From Litorivivens sp041624475 (GTDB taxonomy: Bacteria > Pseudomonadota > Gammaproteobacteria > Pseudomonadales > Spongiibacteraceae): a DNA stretch of 64,000 nt. The notes beneath the pieces were generated by a model. The model did not search any database and was not told where the DNA came from. It worked only from the letters and a program-made list of their open reading frames with translations. Location of the stretch: the NCBI RefSeq assembly GCF_041624475.1, contig NZ_JBFJUX010000007.1, positions 1-64,000 of the forward strand. The letters are read 5' to 3'. Of this stretch, positions 44,586 through 54,100 are shown piece by piece (position 1 is the stretch's first letter; each line of letters begins with the position of its first letter). The position numbers and the translations under genes were made by a program.

Positions 44586-45914
44586 TCACACCCGTTCCTG
44601 GGGCACCTTGAAGTAATCCATGTAAGGCTTGAAGCGGCGTCGCTCTTCTTCAAGGCGCAACCCTGTTGCCATGAAATGATAGCGGTGGCGGTCGTACCTC
44701 AGGTAGTCGTGGGATTCCAGTAGCGATTCCATGGCTTCCCGGGCAGTTTCACTCAGCGGCAGGTTGAAGTGCCGATAGATGCGTTCTACCACCTCAAGCG
44801 GCGCGTTTTGAATGTCCTGGAATTGCACGTCCAGGATCTGCTTGGCCGGGATTTTACCCGATTGCCTGAGCGTCAGGTTTTTGCTCAGCCCCTGGGCAGT
44901 CAGATCGGCCTGGTGGCGCGAGATATCGCGGAGATCAGGCGCGTGAGAGGCAAGGCTGCGCAGGGTATAGGTGAGATTGCTGAGTGCGCACACTGACTTC
45001 AGCGGGTCGCGGTGAACCTGTACCACCATGGCGTCAGGGTAGCGTTTCAGCGCGGCATCCATGTGCCAGAGATGGCCGCTGGACATCAAAACCCAGCGCT
45101 CGGTTTTGTGGCGCCACTGCAAATGTTGCAGGAACTGGTAGTGGAGGTTGTAGGCGCCGCGAAAATTCGCGTGCTCCTCCAGCCAGCGATTGTAGCTCGG
45201 CACCCGGTAGATCACGCCGAAATTCATCGACGTCAGATTCATCGCCGTAATCGACACGCACTCCTGGGGTCGCTGTGCCCCCATCGGGTACAGGCGTTTC
45301 AATTCCGGCATTAGCCGCTGCGAATTGCTCAGCTCGCGGTTAACGCGGGCAATGCGGGAATCCGAGTGATAGGTTTCCGTACGCGGCGGCGGGAAGGGGT
45401 AGCGCATTTCCCAGCTTAGCGGTACCCGATTATCCGGGTCCTGGGCCAGCAGATCGTGCAGCAGCGACGAACCGGCGTGATGGATGCCGGTAATAATCAG
45501 CGGCCGTGAAATGGGTGACCCGCTCAATTCGCGATTGACTTTAAAGGAGTGGATAAGCTTGAGTCGATTCTCCAGCGCGTGAAGAATATCGGCTTGGGCT
45601 ACCAGCCTGCCAAAGGTGGTCAGTTGTGCCTCGGTTTCGAGTGACTGGCAGAGTACCTCCAGCCCTTCGCGAAAGTCGTCGGGGCCGAAGTCGTTCAGAT
45701 TGGTGTTGCGGCGAGCGCGTTTAAGCAAATCCCGCGGGCTCAGGCTCGCTCCCCGAATCCCGACCAGGCGCAGACTGCGGCCAGACAGGTTGAGTAGTTT
45801 CAAGTTGAGGGGGAGTGACGCTTTATACATCCAACGGCGGTCCATGGCGTGGAGGGGCGACAGTCTACCGCAGCCCATACAGCCGAGGCCAGCCGACGAC
45901 GCGTTTAGTGTCAC
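44586..45914 (-). CDS. Sulfotransferase family protein
   Basis: 442 aa. The central region RPLIITGIHHAGSSLLHDLL corresponds to the PAPS 5'-phosphosulfate loop, usually TGxPRSGTTLL; here the proline-arginine is replaced by His-His-Ala. WVLMSSGHLWHMDAALKRYPD and VVQVHRDPLKSVCALSNLTY (the 3'-phosphate motif) are typical of the large sulfotransferase-family proteins of marine gammaproteobacteria. Transfers sulfate from PAPS by family; acceptor unknown. Confidence 0.82.
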   Translation of the reverse strand: MTLNASSAGLGCMGCGRLSPLHAMDRRWMYKASLPLNLKLLNLSGRSLRLVGIRGASLSPRDLLKRARRNTNLNDFGPDDFREGLEVLCQSLETEAQLTTFGRLVAQADILHALENRLKLIHSFKVNRELSGSPISRPLIITGIHHAGSSLLHDLLAQDPDNRVPLSWEMRYPFPPPRTETYHSDSRIARVNRELSNSQRLMPELKRLYPMGAQRPQECVSITAMNLTSMNFGVIYRVPSYNRWLEEHANFRGAYNLHYQFLQHLQWRHKTERWVLMSSGHLWHMDAALKRYPDAMVVQVHRDPLKSVCALSNLTYTLRSLASHAPDLRDISRHQADLTAQGLSKNLTLRQSGKIPAKQILDVQFQDIQNAPLEVVERIYRHFNLPLSETAREAMESLLESHDYLRYDRHRYHFMATGLRLEEERRRFKPYMDYFKVPQERV

Positions 45915-45985
45915 CCATTGAGAGGATGGTAGGGCGCCCCGCGCCGACTATAGTGTGGTAACAGCAAGCAAACTGGAGAACGACC

Positions 45986-46462
45986 ATGATAGATCTAGAA
46001 GCGATCGAGCTGATCAAACAGCTGAAAGCGCGTTATTTCCGATTTCTCGATACCGCCAACTGGGAGGGGATGAAGGCCTCGGTGTTTGTCGACGATGCCA
46101 CCATCAACTTCAAAAGCCCGTCCTACGACATCAGCTTTAACGGCTGGGGCGATATCGAAGCCTTCTATAAAAGCGCGTTTACCAAAACCCGCTTTGGCAT
46201 GCACAACGGCCATCATCCCGAAATTACCGTCGATGGCGATACTGCCGTCGGTCTGTGGTATTTGCACGATATCTTCGTCAATCTGGACGACAACACCCAG
46301 TTTGAAGGCAGTGCGCTGTACCGTGATGAGTACATCAAAGTGAACGGTGAATGGCGCATCAAAAACTCCGCCTATGAGCGGCTGTTCGAGCAGATCAGCA
46401 AGCGCCCGGATGACGTCAAGGTAACCGCCATACCCATCGGCAATCGCTTTGCCTGCGACTGA
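45986..46462 (+). CDS. NTF2-like/SnoaL-like domain protein
   Basis: 158 aa. IELIKQLKARYFRFLDTANW at the N terminus and AVGLWYLHDIFVNLD, YRDEYIKVNGEWRIKNSAYER toward the end are typical of the SnoaL-like 4 group of the NTF2 superfamily, which includes dehydratases and isomerases of aromatic or steroid catabolism. One base of overlap with the next gene suggests co-translation. Confidence 0.85.
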   Translation: MIDLEAIELIKQLKARYFRFLDTANWEGMKASVFVDDATINFKSPSYDISFNGWGDIEAFYKSAFTKTRFGMHNGHHPEITVDGDTAVGLWYLHDIFVNLDDNTQFEGSALYRDEYIKVNGEWRIKNSAYERLFEQISKRPDDVKVTAIPIGNRFACD

Positions 46463-46908
46463 TGCGCTACTTTGAAGATATTGTGGTCGGCAACCGCGTA
46501 GTGGGCGAAGACCGCTATACCCTGACGGCGGAGGAGATTAAAACCTTCGCCGGGCAGTGGGACCCCATGCTCTTCCATCTGGATGAAGAGGTGGCGCGCC
46601 AGTCCCCCATCGGCGGCCTGTTTGCCTCCAGCATTCACACCGTGGCCATTGGTGTGAAATTGAGCCACGCCATCCAGCAAGAGCCCATGGCGGTTGTCGC
46701 AGGCCTGGGTTGGGACGAGGTTCGCTTTCACCAGCCGGTGTTTGCCGGTGACACCCTGCGGGTTGAGGCCGAAATTCACAGCAAGCGCGAGTCGACGAGC
46801 AACCCCGAGCGCGGTATCTGCGTCTCCCGTATCGAGCTATTCAACCAGCGCGACGAATTGGCCGTGGACTATAAAATCGCCAGCCTGCTGCTCAAGCGCG
46901 GCAGCTGA
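46462..46908 (+). CDS. MaoC-like hydratase/dehydratase
   Basis: 148 aa hot-dog fold. YFEDIVVGNRVVGEDRYTLT, then EEIKTFAGQWDPMLFHLDEE, the hydratase motif region of MaoC-like proteins (D and H in the catalytic loop), and RVEAEIHSKRESTSNPERGI. It probably hydrates an enoyl-CoA; the substrate is unknown. Confidence 0.88.
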   Translation: MRYFEDIVVGNRVVGEDRYTLTAEEIKTFAGQWDPMLFHLDEEVARQSPIGGLFASSIHTVAIGVKLSHAIQQEPMAVVAGLGWDEVRFHQPVFAGDTLRVEAEIHSKRESTSNPERGICVSRIELFNQRDELAVDYKIASLLLKRGS

Positions 46909-46942
46909 ATCCTTTCCGAATCGTCATCTTGGGGGTGCTTGC

Positions 46943-46974
46943 GGCATTGACTATCCGCCCGTATAGTCAATGCC
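46943..46974. promoter_or_regulatory. Inverted repeat with 12-bp perfect arms (probable operator)
   Basis: GGCATTGACTAT (46943-46954) and ATAGTCAATGCC (46963-46974) flank eight bases. It lies 44-75 bases before the ATG of the next gene and 35 bases after the MaoC stop. The length and spacing suit a dimeric regulator such as a TetR or GntR protein; no regulator gene is nearby. Confidence 0.6.
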
Positions 46975-47017
46975 AGATGTAGTTAACAATAAACCACGAC
47001 TCCCCACGGTGACCCCC

Positions 47018-48139
47018 ATGATTACCAGTTTCGACGATTACTGCATTCACCAGACCGCTTACCCGGTAGCTGAGCCGTCCACCAGCGACCGCAACTTCTA
47101 CGACCGCTACTGGTTTAATGGCTTCGACGAGAGCGGCGACTACCTGTTTGAAATTGGCTTTGGTCTTTACCCCAATCGCCATATCATGGACGGCCATTTC
47201 AGCGTAGCCGTGGGCAATAAACAATACGCCTTCCACGCCTCGCGGCGCGCCCCGAAAGACCGTAAGGAAACCGTCGTTGGCCCGCTGAGCGTGACCATCG
47301 AAGAACCCATGCGGCAGGTGCGGGTAAAGCTGGAAGCCAACGAGCACAACATTGAGTGCGACCTGCTGTTTACCGCCTCTAGCGTTCCCCATCGTGAGCC
47401 GCCCAATATCATGCATGACGACGGTCATCTCATCATGTTCACCACCCGCTTCACGCAAATGGGAAGCTGGGACGGCTACTTCAGTATTGATGGCAAACGC
47501 ACCGAAGTGAAAAAAGCCTATGCCGTGCGCGACAAATCCTGGGGCGTGCGCCCCGTCGGCGAACCTCAGGGCGGCGCTCCGGGCCTGCTCAACGAAGACC
47601 CCGGTGTGTATTGGGTGTGGAACCCCATCAACTGGGGTGACTTCTGCACCCAGATGGGCACCTTTGAAGACCGCGACGGGCGGCCCACCCAGGTCAGCGC
47701 CGATCTGGTGCCGCTCTACAATAATCCCGACGATATTCCCCACGGCGAAGAGCCCGGCATCAAAGCGATGAGCGATGTGCAGCACAGCGTCAGCTGGAAA
47801 AAGGGCACGCGCATGGCCGCCGGTGCGCAAATGAATTTTCAGGACAAAGATGGCAACAGCTACGAGTACACCCTCGAGCCGCTGCAAAAGTTCTACATGC
47901 TGGGCATAGGCTACAACCACTTCGAATGGGGCCACGCCTACTGGAAAGGCGAGCTGGCCACTGCCCGTGAAGAATGGGACCACAATGAGGTAAACCCGCT
48001 GGACTACCAGTTCATCCACAACCATCAGGTAGTGCGCGCCACCATGGGTGACAAGGTGGGTATGGGTGTTCTTGAGACTATCGTTATTGGCCGCCACGAG
48101 CGTTCGGGCTTCAAGGAGCTGTTTGACGGGGCGGAGTAG
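47018..48139 (+). CDS. Uncharacterised protein, possibly AttH/lipocalin-like
   Basis: 373 aa from ATG 47018; the frame is open to 46970 but that start would lie in the inverted repeat. It has two beta-rich halves: YFEIGFGLYPN-like LFEIGFGLYPNRHIMDGHF and, later, YAVRDKSWGVRP and VYWVWNPINWGDFC. Such two-part proteins occur beside steroid and xenobiotic catabolism genes. I cannot name a reaction. Confidence 0.6.
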   Translation: MITSFDDYCIHQTAYPVAEPSTSDRNFYDRYWFNGFDESGDYLFEIGFGLYPNRHIMDGHFSVAVGNKQYAFHASRRAPKDRKETVVGPLSVTIEEPMRQVRVKLEANEHNIECDLLFTASSVPHREPPNIMHDDGHLIMFTTRFTQMGSWDGYFSIDGKRTEVKKAYAVRDKSWGVRPVGEPQGGAPGLLNEDPGVYWVWNPINWGDFCTQMGTFEDRDGRPTQVSADLVPLYNNPDDIPHGEEPGIKAMSDVQHSVSWKKGTRMAAGAQMNFQDKDGNSYEYTLEPLQKFYMLGIGYNHFEWGHAYWKGELATAREEWDHNEVNPLDYQFIHNHQVVRATMGDKVGMGVLETIVIGRHERSGFKELFDGAE

Positions 48140-48341
48140 TGGCAGTTTGATGTTTCAGCCACAGATTGTGACGCAAGTATGAAATTTTCATCTGTCACTT
48201 CACATTCTTTAAATTCCGCTATAGCATCGTGAACCAGTAGATACATCATTCGGCAGGGACGCCGGTTGAATCCTTTCTGTGATTCAGCGCTTAAGCATGG
48301 ATGCGCATTCCTGCACGAAATAATTCGAACAATAAGCTCTG
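48140..48341. other. Leader region of the exported-protein cluster
   Basis: 202 bases, less GC-rich than its surroundings. No clear promoter, riboswitch or terminator was identified, and no gene is supported on either strand. Confidence 0.4.
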
Positions 48342-51131
48342 GTGGGCCTTGTCGTGTGCAGGATAATATTTTTAATCTCCTTTCGTCTCTTTGTGCTTTG
48401 CCTTTGCCTATCGGCACCGGTTCACTCGCACGATGGTGAAGTTCACTCTCAGGAAAGCGTTGGCGCCAATCTTCAGGCAGCAATTCACTGGCTGGAGTCC
48501 AGGCAGCGTGATGACGGTTCCTTTAGCTCTAGCTCCGACTCGGCCTCGGTTGATCAAGCTACTTCGCAGGCCGCACTCGCCTTGTTGGCGCATGAAACAA
48601 CTACTTTCGCTCCTTCCGCGGCGCTAAGAACCCTGCAGTCCAATCTGGAGCTGTTGTCTACGGAACGTCTGGCCAGATTGATTCGGGTTCTGACTGCGAT
48701 GAATGAACCTGTTTCAGACGCGCTGACTGAATTGTTGAAGCGGCGAGGTGCTGATGGTGGTTTCGGCTACTTCAGCGGCTACCAGAGTACCCCGCTGGAC
48801 ACAGCCCACGCCCTGCTTGCCCTTCAAAAAGTCGGGGCGGATACCGCCTATGCAGCGGCTGCGGTGAACTATTTGTCTTCTGCCCAGCTTGCCAGTGGCG
48901 CATTCGGATTATACGAAGATCAGGCGTCGCTGGAGGTTACCGCTCAGGTTGTGAAAGCGCTGAAACCTTATCTTTATCGCTTCGCGCTTGGCGATACGCT
49001 CCGTTCTGCAATGGCAGTGATGTATTCAAGCCAGCGCAATGTTCGCTGGGGCGATGATTGGGAGACCGCACTGGCGCTGCAAGCACTAGTTCCCCTGACC
49101 ACTGATGTAACGCGTTATCAGCCTGCGGCGCGCGGACTGGCTGAGAGGCAGGCTCAGCAGGGGCATTGGGATGATTCAGTTTACACGACAGCCTTGGCTC
49201 TCAGCGCTTTCACCCTGTTGGGATCGGTGGATGTACCGGTTGATCCGGAAAAAGCCGTGATTACAGGTGTCTTGTTAGACGCTGATTCCGGGCAGCCCAT
49301 TGGCAATGCGAGCGTTGACCTGTTGAATGGCTCGGCGCCGGGCAATCAACTCAACGATGACGGCAGCTTTGCAATCAGTGGTTTGGAACCGGGGGCCTAT
49401 ATGCTCGGTTATTCCGCACCGGGCTATCTCAGTGCCTCTCAGAATGTCAGCGTAAAAGCGGGTCAGTTTGTAAACGTCGGTACGATTCGTCTGTCAGTAG
49501 CGCCATCCACTTCATTGATAAAAGGCATTGTAAAAGATGGTTTAAGCGATCAGCCGCTGAGCGGTTCCGTGGTTGAGGCTGTGGTCGGCGCGAGCCGGAG
49601 TAGCGCGGTTACCGATGAGGAGGGCCGCTACCAGCTTCTCAGTGAGCCTGGGCCGGCAACTCTGACGGCATCGCTACCTGGCTACCATACAGCGGTGGCA
49701 AACTCCGACTTGAAAGCAGGCTCAGTGGTAAATTTTTCGCCTCCCTTGCTTCCCTCAAGTCAGCCGGAGATCACCGCATCCAGCATTCACGGGCGTCTGA
49801 TTGACTCTAATGGATTGCCCTTGGAACTGGTCAGCATCCAGCTGAGTGACGGAGCCAGTGTTGTTTCTACTCAAAGCGATGCCCAGGGTTATTTTGAAAT
49901 GCTGGATATCGCTCAGGGTGACAAAACGCTCCAACTCCAGAAGGCGGGCTATGAAACCATGGTTTCGAATCTCGTTGTCCCACAGAAAAGCAGGCTTAAT
50001 GTCGGTGATATCACGCTTAAAGAGAAAACAACCTTGCCGGTCAGCTCCGTTACCGGACGAATAACCGATATGAGGACAGGAAGCCCGGTAGCCGGTGCGC
50101 AGATATCGGTGAATGGGAATAGTACCCGCAGTGATAATAATGGCTATTACCACCTGTCAGATATTCAGGTGCTTGAGTTTACGGTGTCGGTGACAGCCTC
50201 GGGATACCTGTTTACAGATAAGCTGTTGTCGCTAAGCGAACACACCGATATTTCGCTGGACATCCCGTTGCGCAGCGCGTCGCTGCGTGGCGTTACCATC
50301 GCAGAAGTCGCAACGGACAAAAAATCCTACACTGCGTATGAGCCGGTCTATATCAGTGCGGTACTGGAAAATAACACCCAGTTAACCCAGCGAGCGAGGC
50401 TCTTTGTGCGGGTGTTGGACGAGGATGGCGCCGAGTTGGCCAGTTTTACGGCGAGCTATCTTCCACCGCTTGATCCGGACAGCAGCCCCGACGAAATTGC
50501 CCATTATCAGCAGCATCTGGAAGACACTATCGAGGAGGTTCAACCTGGACAGCAGCGTGAGATTTCATTTGAACAATGGTGGAACACCCAGCGGATAGCG
50601 CCCGGTAGCTACCTCATTACCGTGCAGGCCTTTGACGGTGCGACCAGTAATCTTGTGTCAGAGAAGAGCACCTCGGTAGAGGTGATGGAAACGGGTAGGC
50701 TGCTCTCTGTCGCAGGCCATGCCGCTCCGGGATATGCCTTGCTTCATCGCGAAACGTCTATCGAGCTATATGCCGATATTCACAATCAATCCAATATTCC
50801 TGTCACTTTGAACTTCAGCTATGTATTGCGACACCCTGACGGCAGCGAAATCGTGCAGGGTAATCAGTCAGTCCAGCTTGGGCCAGAACAGACTAACAGT
50901 CGAATTGCGTTGAGTGACTTTCCTTACAGCTTTGCCGAAAGCGGTGACTATCTGCTGGAAATTGTCGACCTCAATGGTGCGGCGGTTGATGATCTTGCCA
51001 CCGGTCTTGTCTTTGTACCTCCCTCTATCCGGCTGGAGGCCTCGCAGTCATTGAATCCCGCTGAGATTTTGCCACTGGAAGGCATTTCTGTGGACAGCAG
51101 AATCGAAATAAAAGGAGTTGACGGTGAATAA
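48342..51131 (+). CDS. Large exported protein: alpha/alpha toroid, carboxypeptidase-regulatory-like repeats, macroglobulin-like segment
   Basis: 929 aa; GTG start (48342, or the GTG at 48354). Signal peptide about 1-29. Residues about 38-300 are an alpha/alpha toroid of the terpenoid-cyclase/thioester-domain fold, with repeated motifs such as QRDDGSF, GGFGYFSGYQSTPLDTAHAL and QGHWDDSVYTTAL. Residues about 304-640 hold four carboxypeptidase-regulatory-like units (ITGVLLDADSGQPIGNASV and alike). Then TDKKSYTAYEPVYISAVL, resembling a macroglobulin strand. No CxEQ thioester seen. First of three tandem exported proteins. Confidence 0.75.
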   Translation: MGLVVCRIIFLISFRLFVLCLCLSAPVHSHDGEVHSQESVGANLQAAIHWLESRQRDDGSFSSSSDSASVDQATSQAALALLAHETTTFAPSAALRTLQSNLELLSTERLARLIRVLTAMNEPVSDALTELLKRRGADGGFGYFSGYQSTPLDTAHALLALQKVGADTAYAAAAVNYLSSAQLASGAFGLYEDQASLEVTAQVVKALKPYLYRFALGDTLRSAMAVMYSSQRNVRWGDDWETALALQALVPLTTDVTRYQPAARGLAERQAQQGHWDDSVYTTALALSAFTLLGSVDVPVDPEKAVITGVLLDADSGQPIGNASVDLLNGSAPGNQLNDDGSFAISGLEPGAYMLGYSAPGYLSASQNVSVKAGQFVNVGTIRLSVAPSTSLIKGIVKDGLSDQPLSGSVVEAVVGASRSSAVTDEEGRYQLLSEPGPATLTASLPGYHTAVANSDLKAGSVVNFSPPLLPSSQPEITASSIHGRLIDSNGLPLELVSIQLSDGASVVSTQSDAQGYFEMLDIAQGDKTLQLQKAGYETMVSNLVVPQKSRLNVGDITLKEKTTLPVSSVTGRITDMRTGSPVAGAQISVNGNSTRSDNNGYYHLSDIQVLEFTVSVTASGYLFTDKLLSLSEHTDISLDIPLRSASLRGVTIAEVATDKKSYTAYEPVYISAVLENNTQLTQRARLFVRVLDEDGAELASFTASYLPPLDPDSSPDEIAHYQQHLEDTIEEVQPGQQREISFEQWWNTQRIAPGSYLITVQAFDGATSNLVSEKSTSVEVMETGRLLSVAGHAAPGYALLHRETSIELYADIHNQSNIPVTLNFSYVLRHPDGSEIVQGNQSVQLGPEQTNSRIALSDFPYSFAESGDYLLEIVDLNGAAVDDLATGLVFVPPSIRLEASQSLNPAEILPLEGISVDSRIEIKGVDGE

Positions 51132-54100
51132 GGCGTATGACCATTTCCTGTTTCCGGCAGTTGGCCGATGGCTGTGCATAGTACTGTTTTTCGCGGTAAG
51201 TGCGAGTAGTCAGGCCAGTCATTTTCGCTTTGGGCATTTCTCATATCGCGCGGCGCCAGAGGTATCGCCGTCGACTGCGGATTTCACAATGACCGTAGCG
51301 TTTCGTAGCAGTGCGTTTGGCCATCCGAATATTGGTCAAACTTTTCGTCCCGGTTCCTTTTCATTTGGTGATGGTCGTTCGGGGCGCCATTACTACGAGG
51401 TTATTGCTCGCAACCTCCAGGAAGACTGGATTGTCGGGCGAGCCATTCAAACTGGCAGTGGCACCGACTACATACGTCATACCTATCCGTCGCCGAACTC
51501 CAACGGTAGTCCTTGGCTGGGAAGTTTCTCAAGCTGTTGCAAGATTGGCGCAATTCGAAACGGGGGCAATGCCAGTTGGCGTGTCTATACGCGCGTAAAT
51601 CTCGAGGACGGTAACTCCTCTCCCGTCAGCAATCTGCCTCCGATAGTCAGCTGCCCCAAGTACAACTGTCGCTTCCTTGTTCCTGCGGTAGATCCAGACG
51701 GCGATACCTTGAGTTGGCGTATGTCTACACGTTCAGAATCCGCGATTCCCTCTATTCCCGGTGGAATGAGCATTGATCCAAATACAGGCATCTTTAGCTG
51801 GGAGGGTGCCGAGTCATTCAGTAATGGTTTATATACCGTTCAGGTAACCATCGAAGACCGTGATGAGAACGGTGCGCTAAAAAGCACTAGCGCGGTAGAT
51901 TTTCTGATCAGACTGCAGGATCAGGGAGCCAATTCCGCACCAGCATTCGATCATCCGCCTACGCCGGAAGCGGGTAGTGTTATCACCGCTATTGTGGGTC
52001 AGAATCTGACGATTCGGGTTCAGGCCAGCGATGATGACAGCAATGATGTGGTTTATCTGAATCACGTTGGTCTGCCACGTAGCGCGACGTTTGAGCAGAC
52101 CACATCCAACGGTAGTACGGGAATTGCTCAGTTGTCCTGGACACCAGCGGTAGGCGATATAGGTGAGCATCTTGTTACCTTTCTAGCGAACGATAATCGC
52201 GGTGGAGCAGCGATTCCTGTATCAATCAAGATTAATGTAATCAAGCCTGCTATCTCTGATGTTCGCGTGATCAGCACAATCAAGTCGTCGGGAATCGAGA
52301 TCGACAACAGCGCGTTTACGGTACAACCGAGTTCGATAAGCTATCTCGATAAACAGATGATCGTAACCTGGGAATTTCCATCCTTTAATGTGGGTCAGCT
52401 CGAAGCGTTGGTTTCAACGTTAAAGCTGTTCGACCTGGAGCCGGGTGAGCAACGTTTGGTTACCGAAAGTCTGGAGCTGCATTACAAGGACATTGACGGT
52501 AATCCGGTATACCAGAAGCTCGATGAGCAGTGGGTCAACATTGCACCGTCTTTGACTAGTATTGATATAGAAACCGACAAGACTGTATATGCACCTTCCG
52601 AGCAGGTTCGGGTCAGCGCCTGGCTCACCAATCTCAGTGAGGCGCAGACCGACGCGGAGACATCACTTCTTATTATGGATAGCCAAGGCAAATTGGTTGT
52701 CGATTTAGGTCGAGGCGTGACTACCGACCTGGCGCCTGGTGAGCAGCGGTATTTGCCGGATCAGTACTTTGATACCCAGGGATTCTACGCAGGCAACTAT
52801 CAGGCGATTGCCCGAACGTTAGATGAGCATGGGGATGTGGTTCAGCAAGCCAGCGCGCCGTTTGCCCTCACCACGCAAAATGGAGACTTTTCCCACGTGG
52901 GGGCGTTGGTCAGTGCTGACAAGCCTCGGTATCAAGCCTGGGATCAGGCGTTTATCTTCTTGCGGACATTAAACCTTGCCGAAAATGCTTCGTTTGAAGG
53001 CGGGGAAGGCCGTCTGGCTATCTATCGCCCCGGCGGAGAATTGCTTCGCGAAGAGCTGTACACCATTGGTAGCTTGTCACCCCAGGACGCCACTGATCGA
53101 CAGCATCGTCTGGCCTTGGTTGATCGTGAGGCGGGTACCTACCGGGTTGTCTGGCAAGTCAGGCAGGATGGCGAGATGGTGGCAAGTAATGCGACCACCT
53201 TTGAAGTCGAGCGCTCTGAGTTGCAAGCCCTTATCGGGCAGGCTTCGGTTGTTGAGTACCCGACGGGTGAGGCCAAGAGTTGTCATTTTCAAACGGCCAG
53301 CCGCAGTAATGCGTCGCCAACGATAGCAACGCTTGTTTATCAGATCGTGAGCCTCGACAGCGGTGAGGTGATCTACGAGATACGTGAAAAGAACGTCAGC
53401 ATCGGCACAGAACCGGCCCATCCCTATCAGATTATGTTGGCAGATCCACCTGCTTACGGCGCATACGGTTGTATATTGATGGCCGAAATCAACGGTGAAC
53501 TGTCTCAGCTGGCTGCCGCCGGATATGAAGTTGTACCACCTGAGCTGGATGTTGATGTAAAGAGGGCCAGCCGAGGCTACCTGCTTGTGCTTATGGATTC
53601 TGAGACCGCGCCCCACGACAGTGAACCGGTGGAAGGTCAGCGGGCCTATCTCGAAACTCTTCTTCACCGCGAAGGCTGGCAATTTGCCATTACCGATAAC
53701 GCTGAAGACTTTAACAGGGAGTTTAACTCAGGCCGATATAGCGCGGTAGCGCTCTTGTCTGAGATGGTTGAGTTGCACCCTCAGACGGAGCAACTACTGG
53801 TGGAAGCTAACTATAGTGGTACTGGTGTCCTAATTAGCGGGGCATGGAACCGCAGAAATAGTCAGCTCGAAAGAGCTCTGGGGATTAAACTCACCGGTAA
53901 AAATAATCAATCCAGTGCAATCAACTTGATCGGCGAATCGTCAGTGGAACCCGGATCAGAAGTGGTTGCCACCGGTGCCTACGCACTAGCCCATTGTGGC
54001 GCCCAGGTCTGGGCTGTATTCAACGGCGCAAAGAATGCCAGTTCCGAATGCGCATATCCGGACGGTCCCGCAGCTGTAACCGCTGCTCACTATGGGCGTG

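Noticed and set aside
46947..46967. TTGACT and TATAGT as a promoter
   Set aside because: The spacing is only nine bases, too short for a sigma-70 promoter; the bases are better explained as inverted repeat arms.
46967..48097. 376-codon open frame on the minus strand
   Set aside because: It mirrors the plus-strand gene 47018-48139, which has the more natural composition and a regulatory repeat in front. I keep the plus-strand gene.
48140..48341. Cyclic di-GMP riboswitch in front of the exported-protein cluster
   Set aside because: A GC-rich stem-like stretch is present, but the conserved core of the GEMM motif could not be found.
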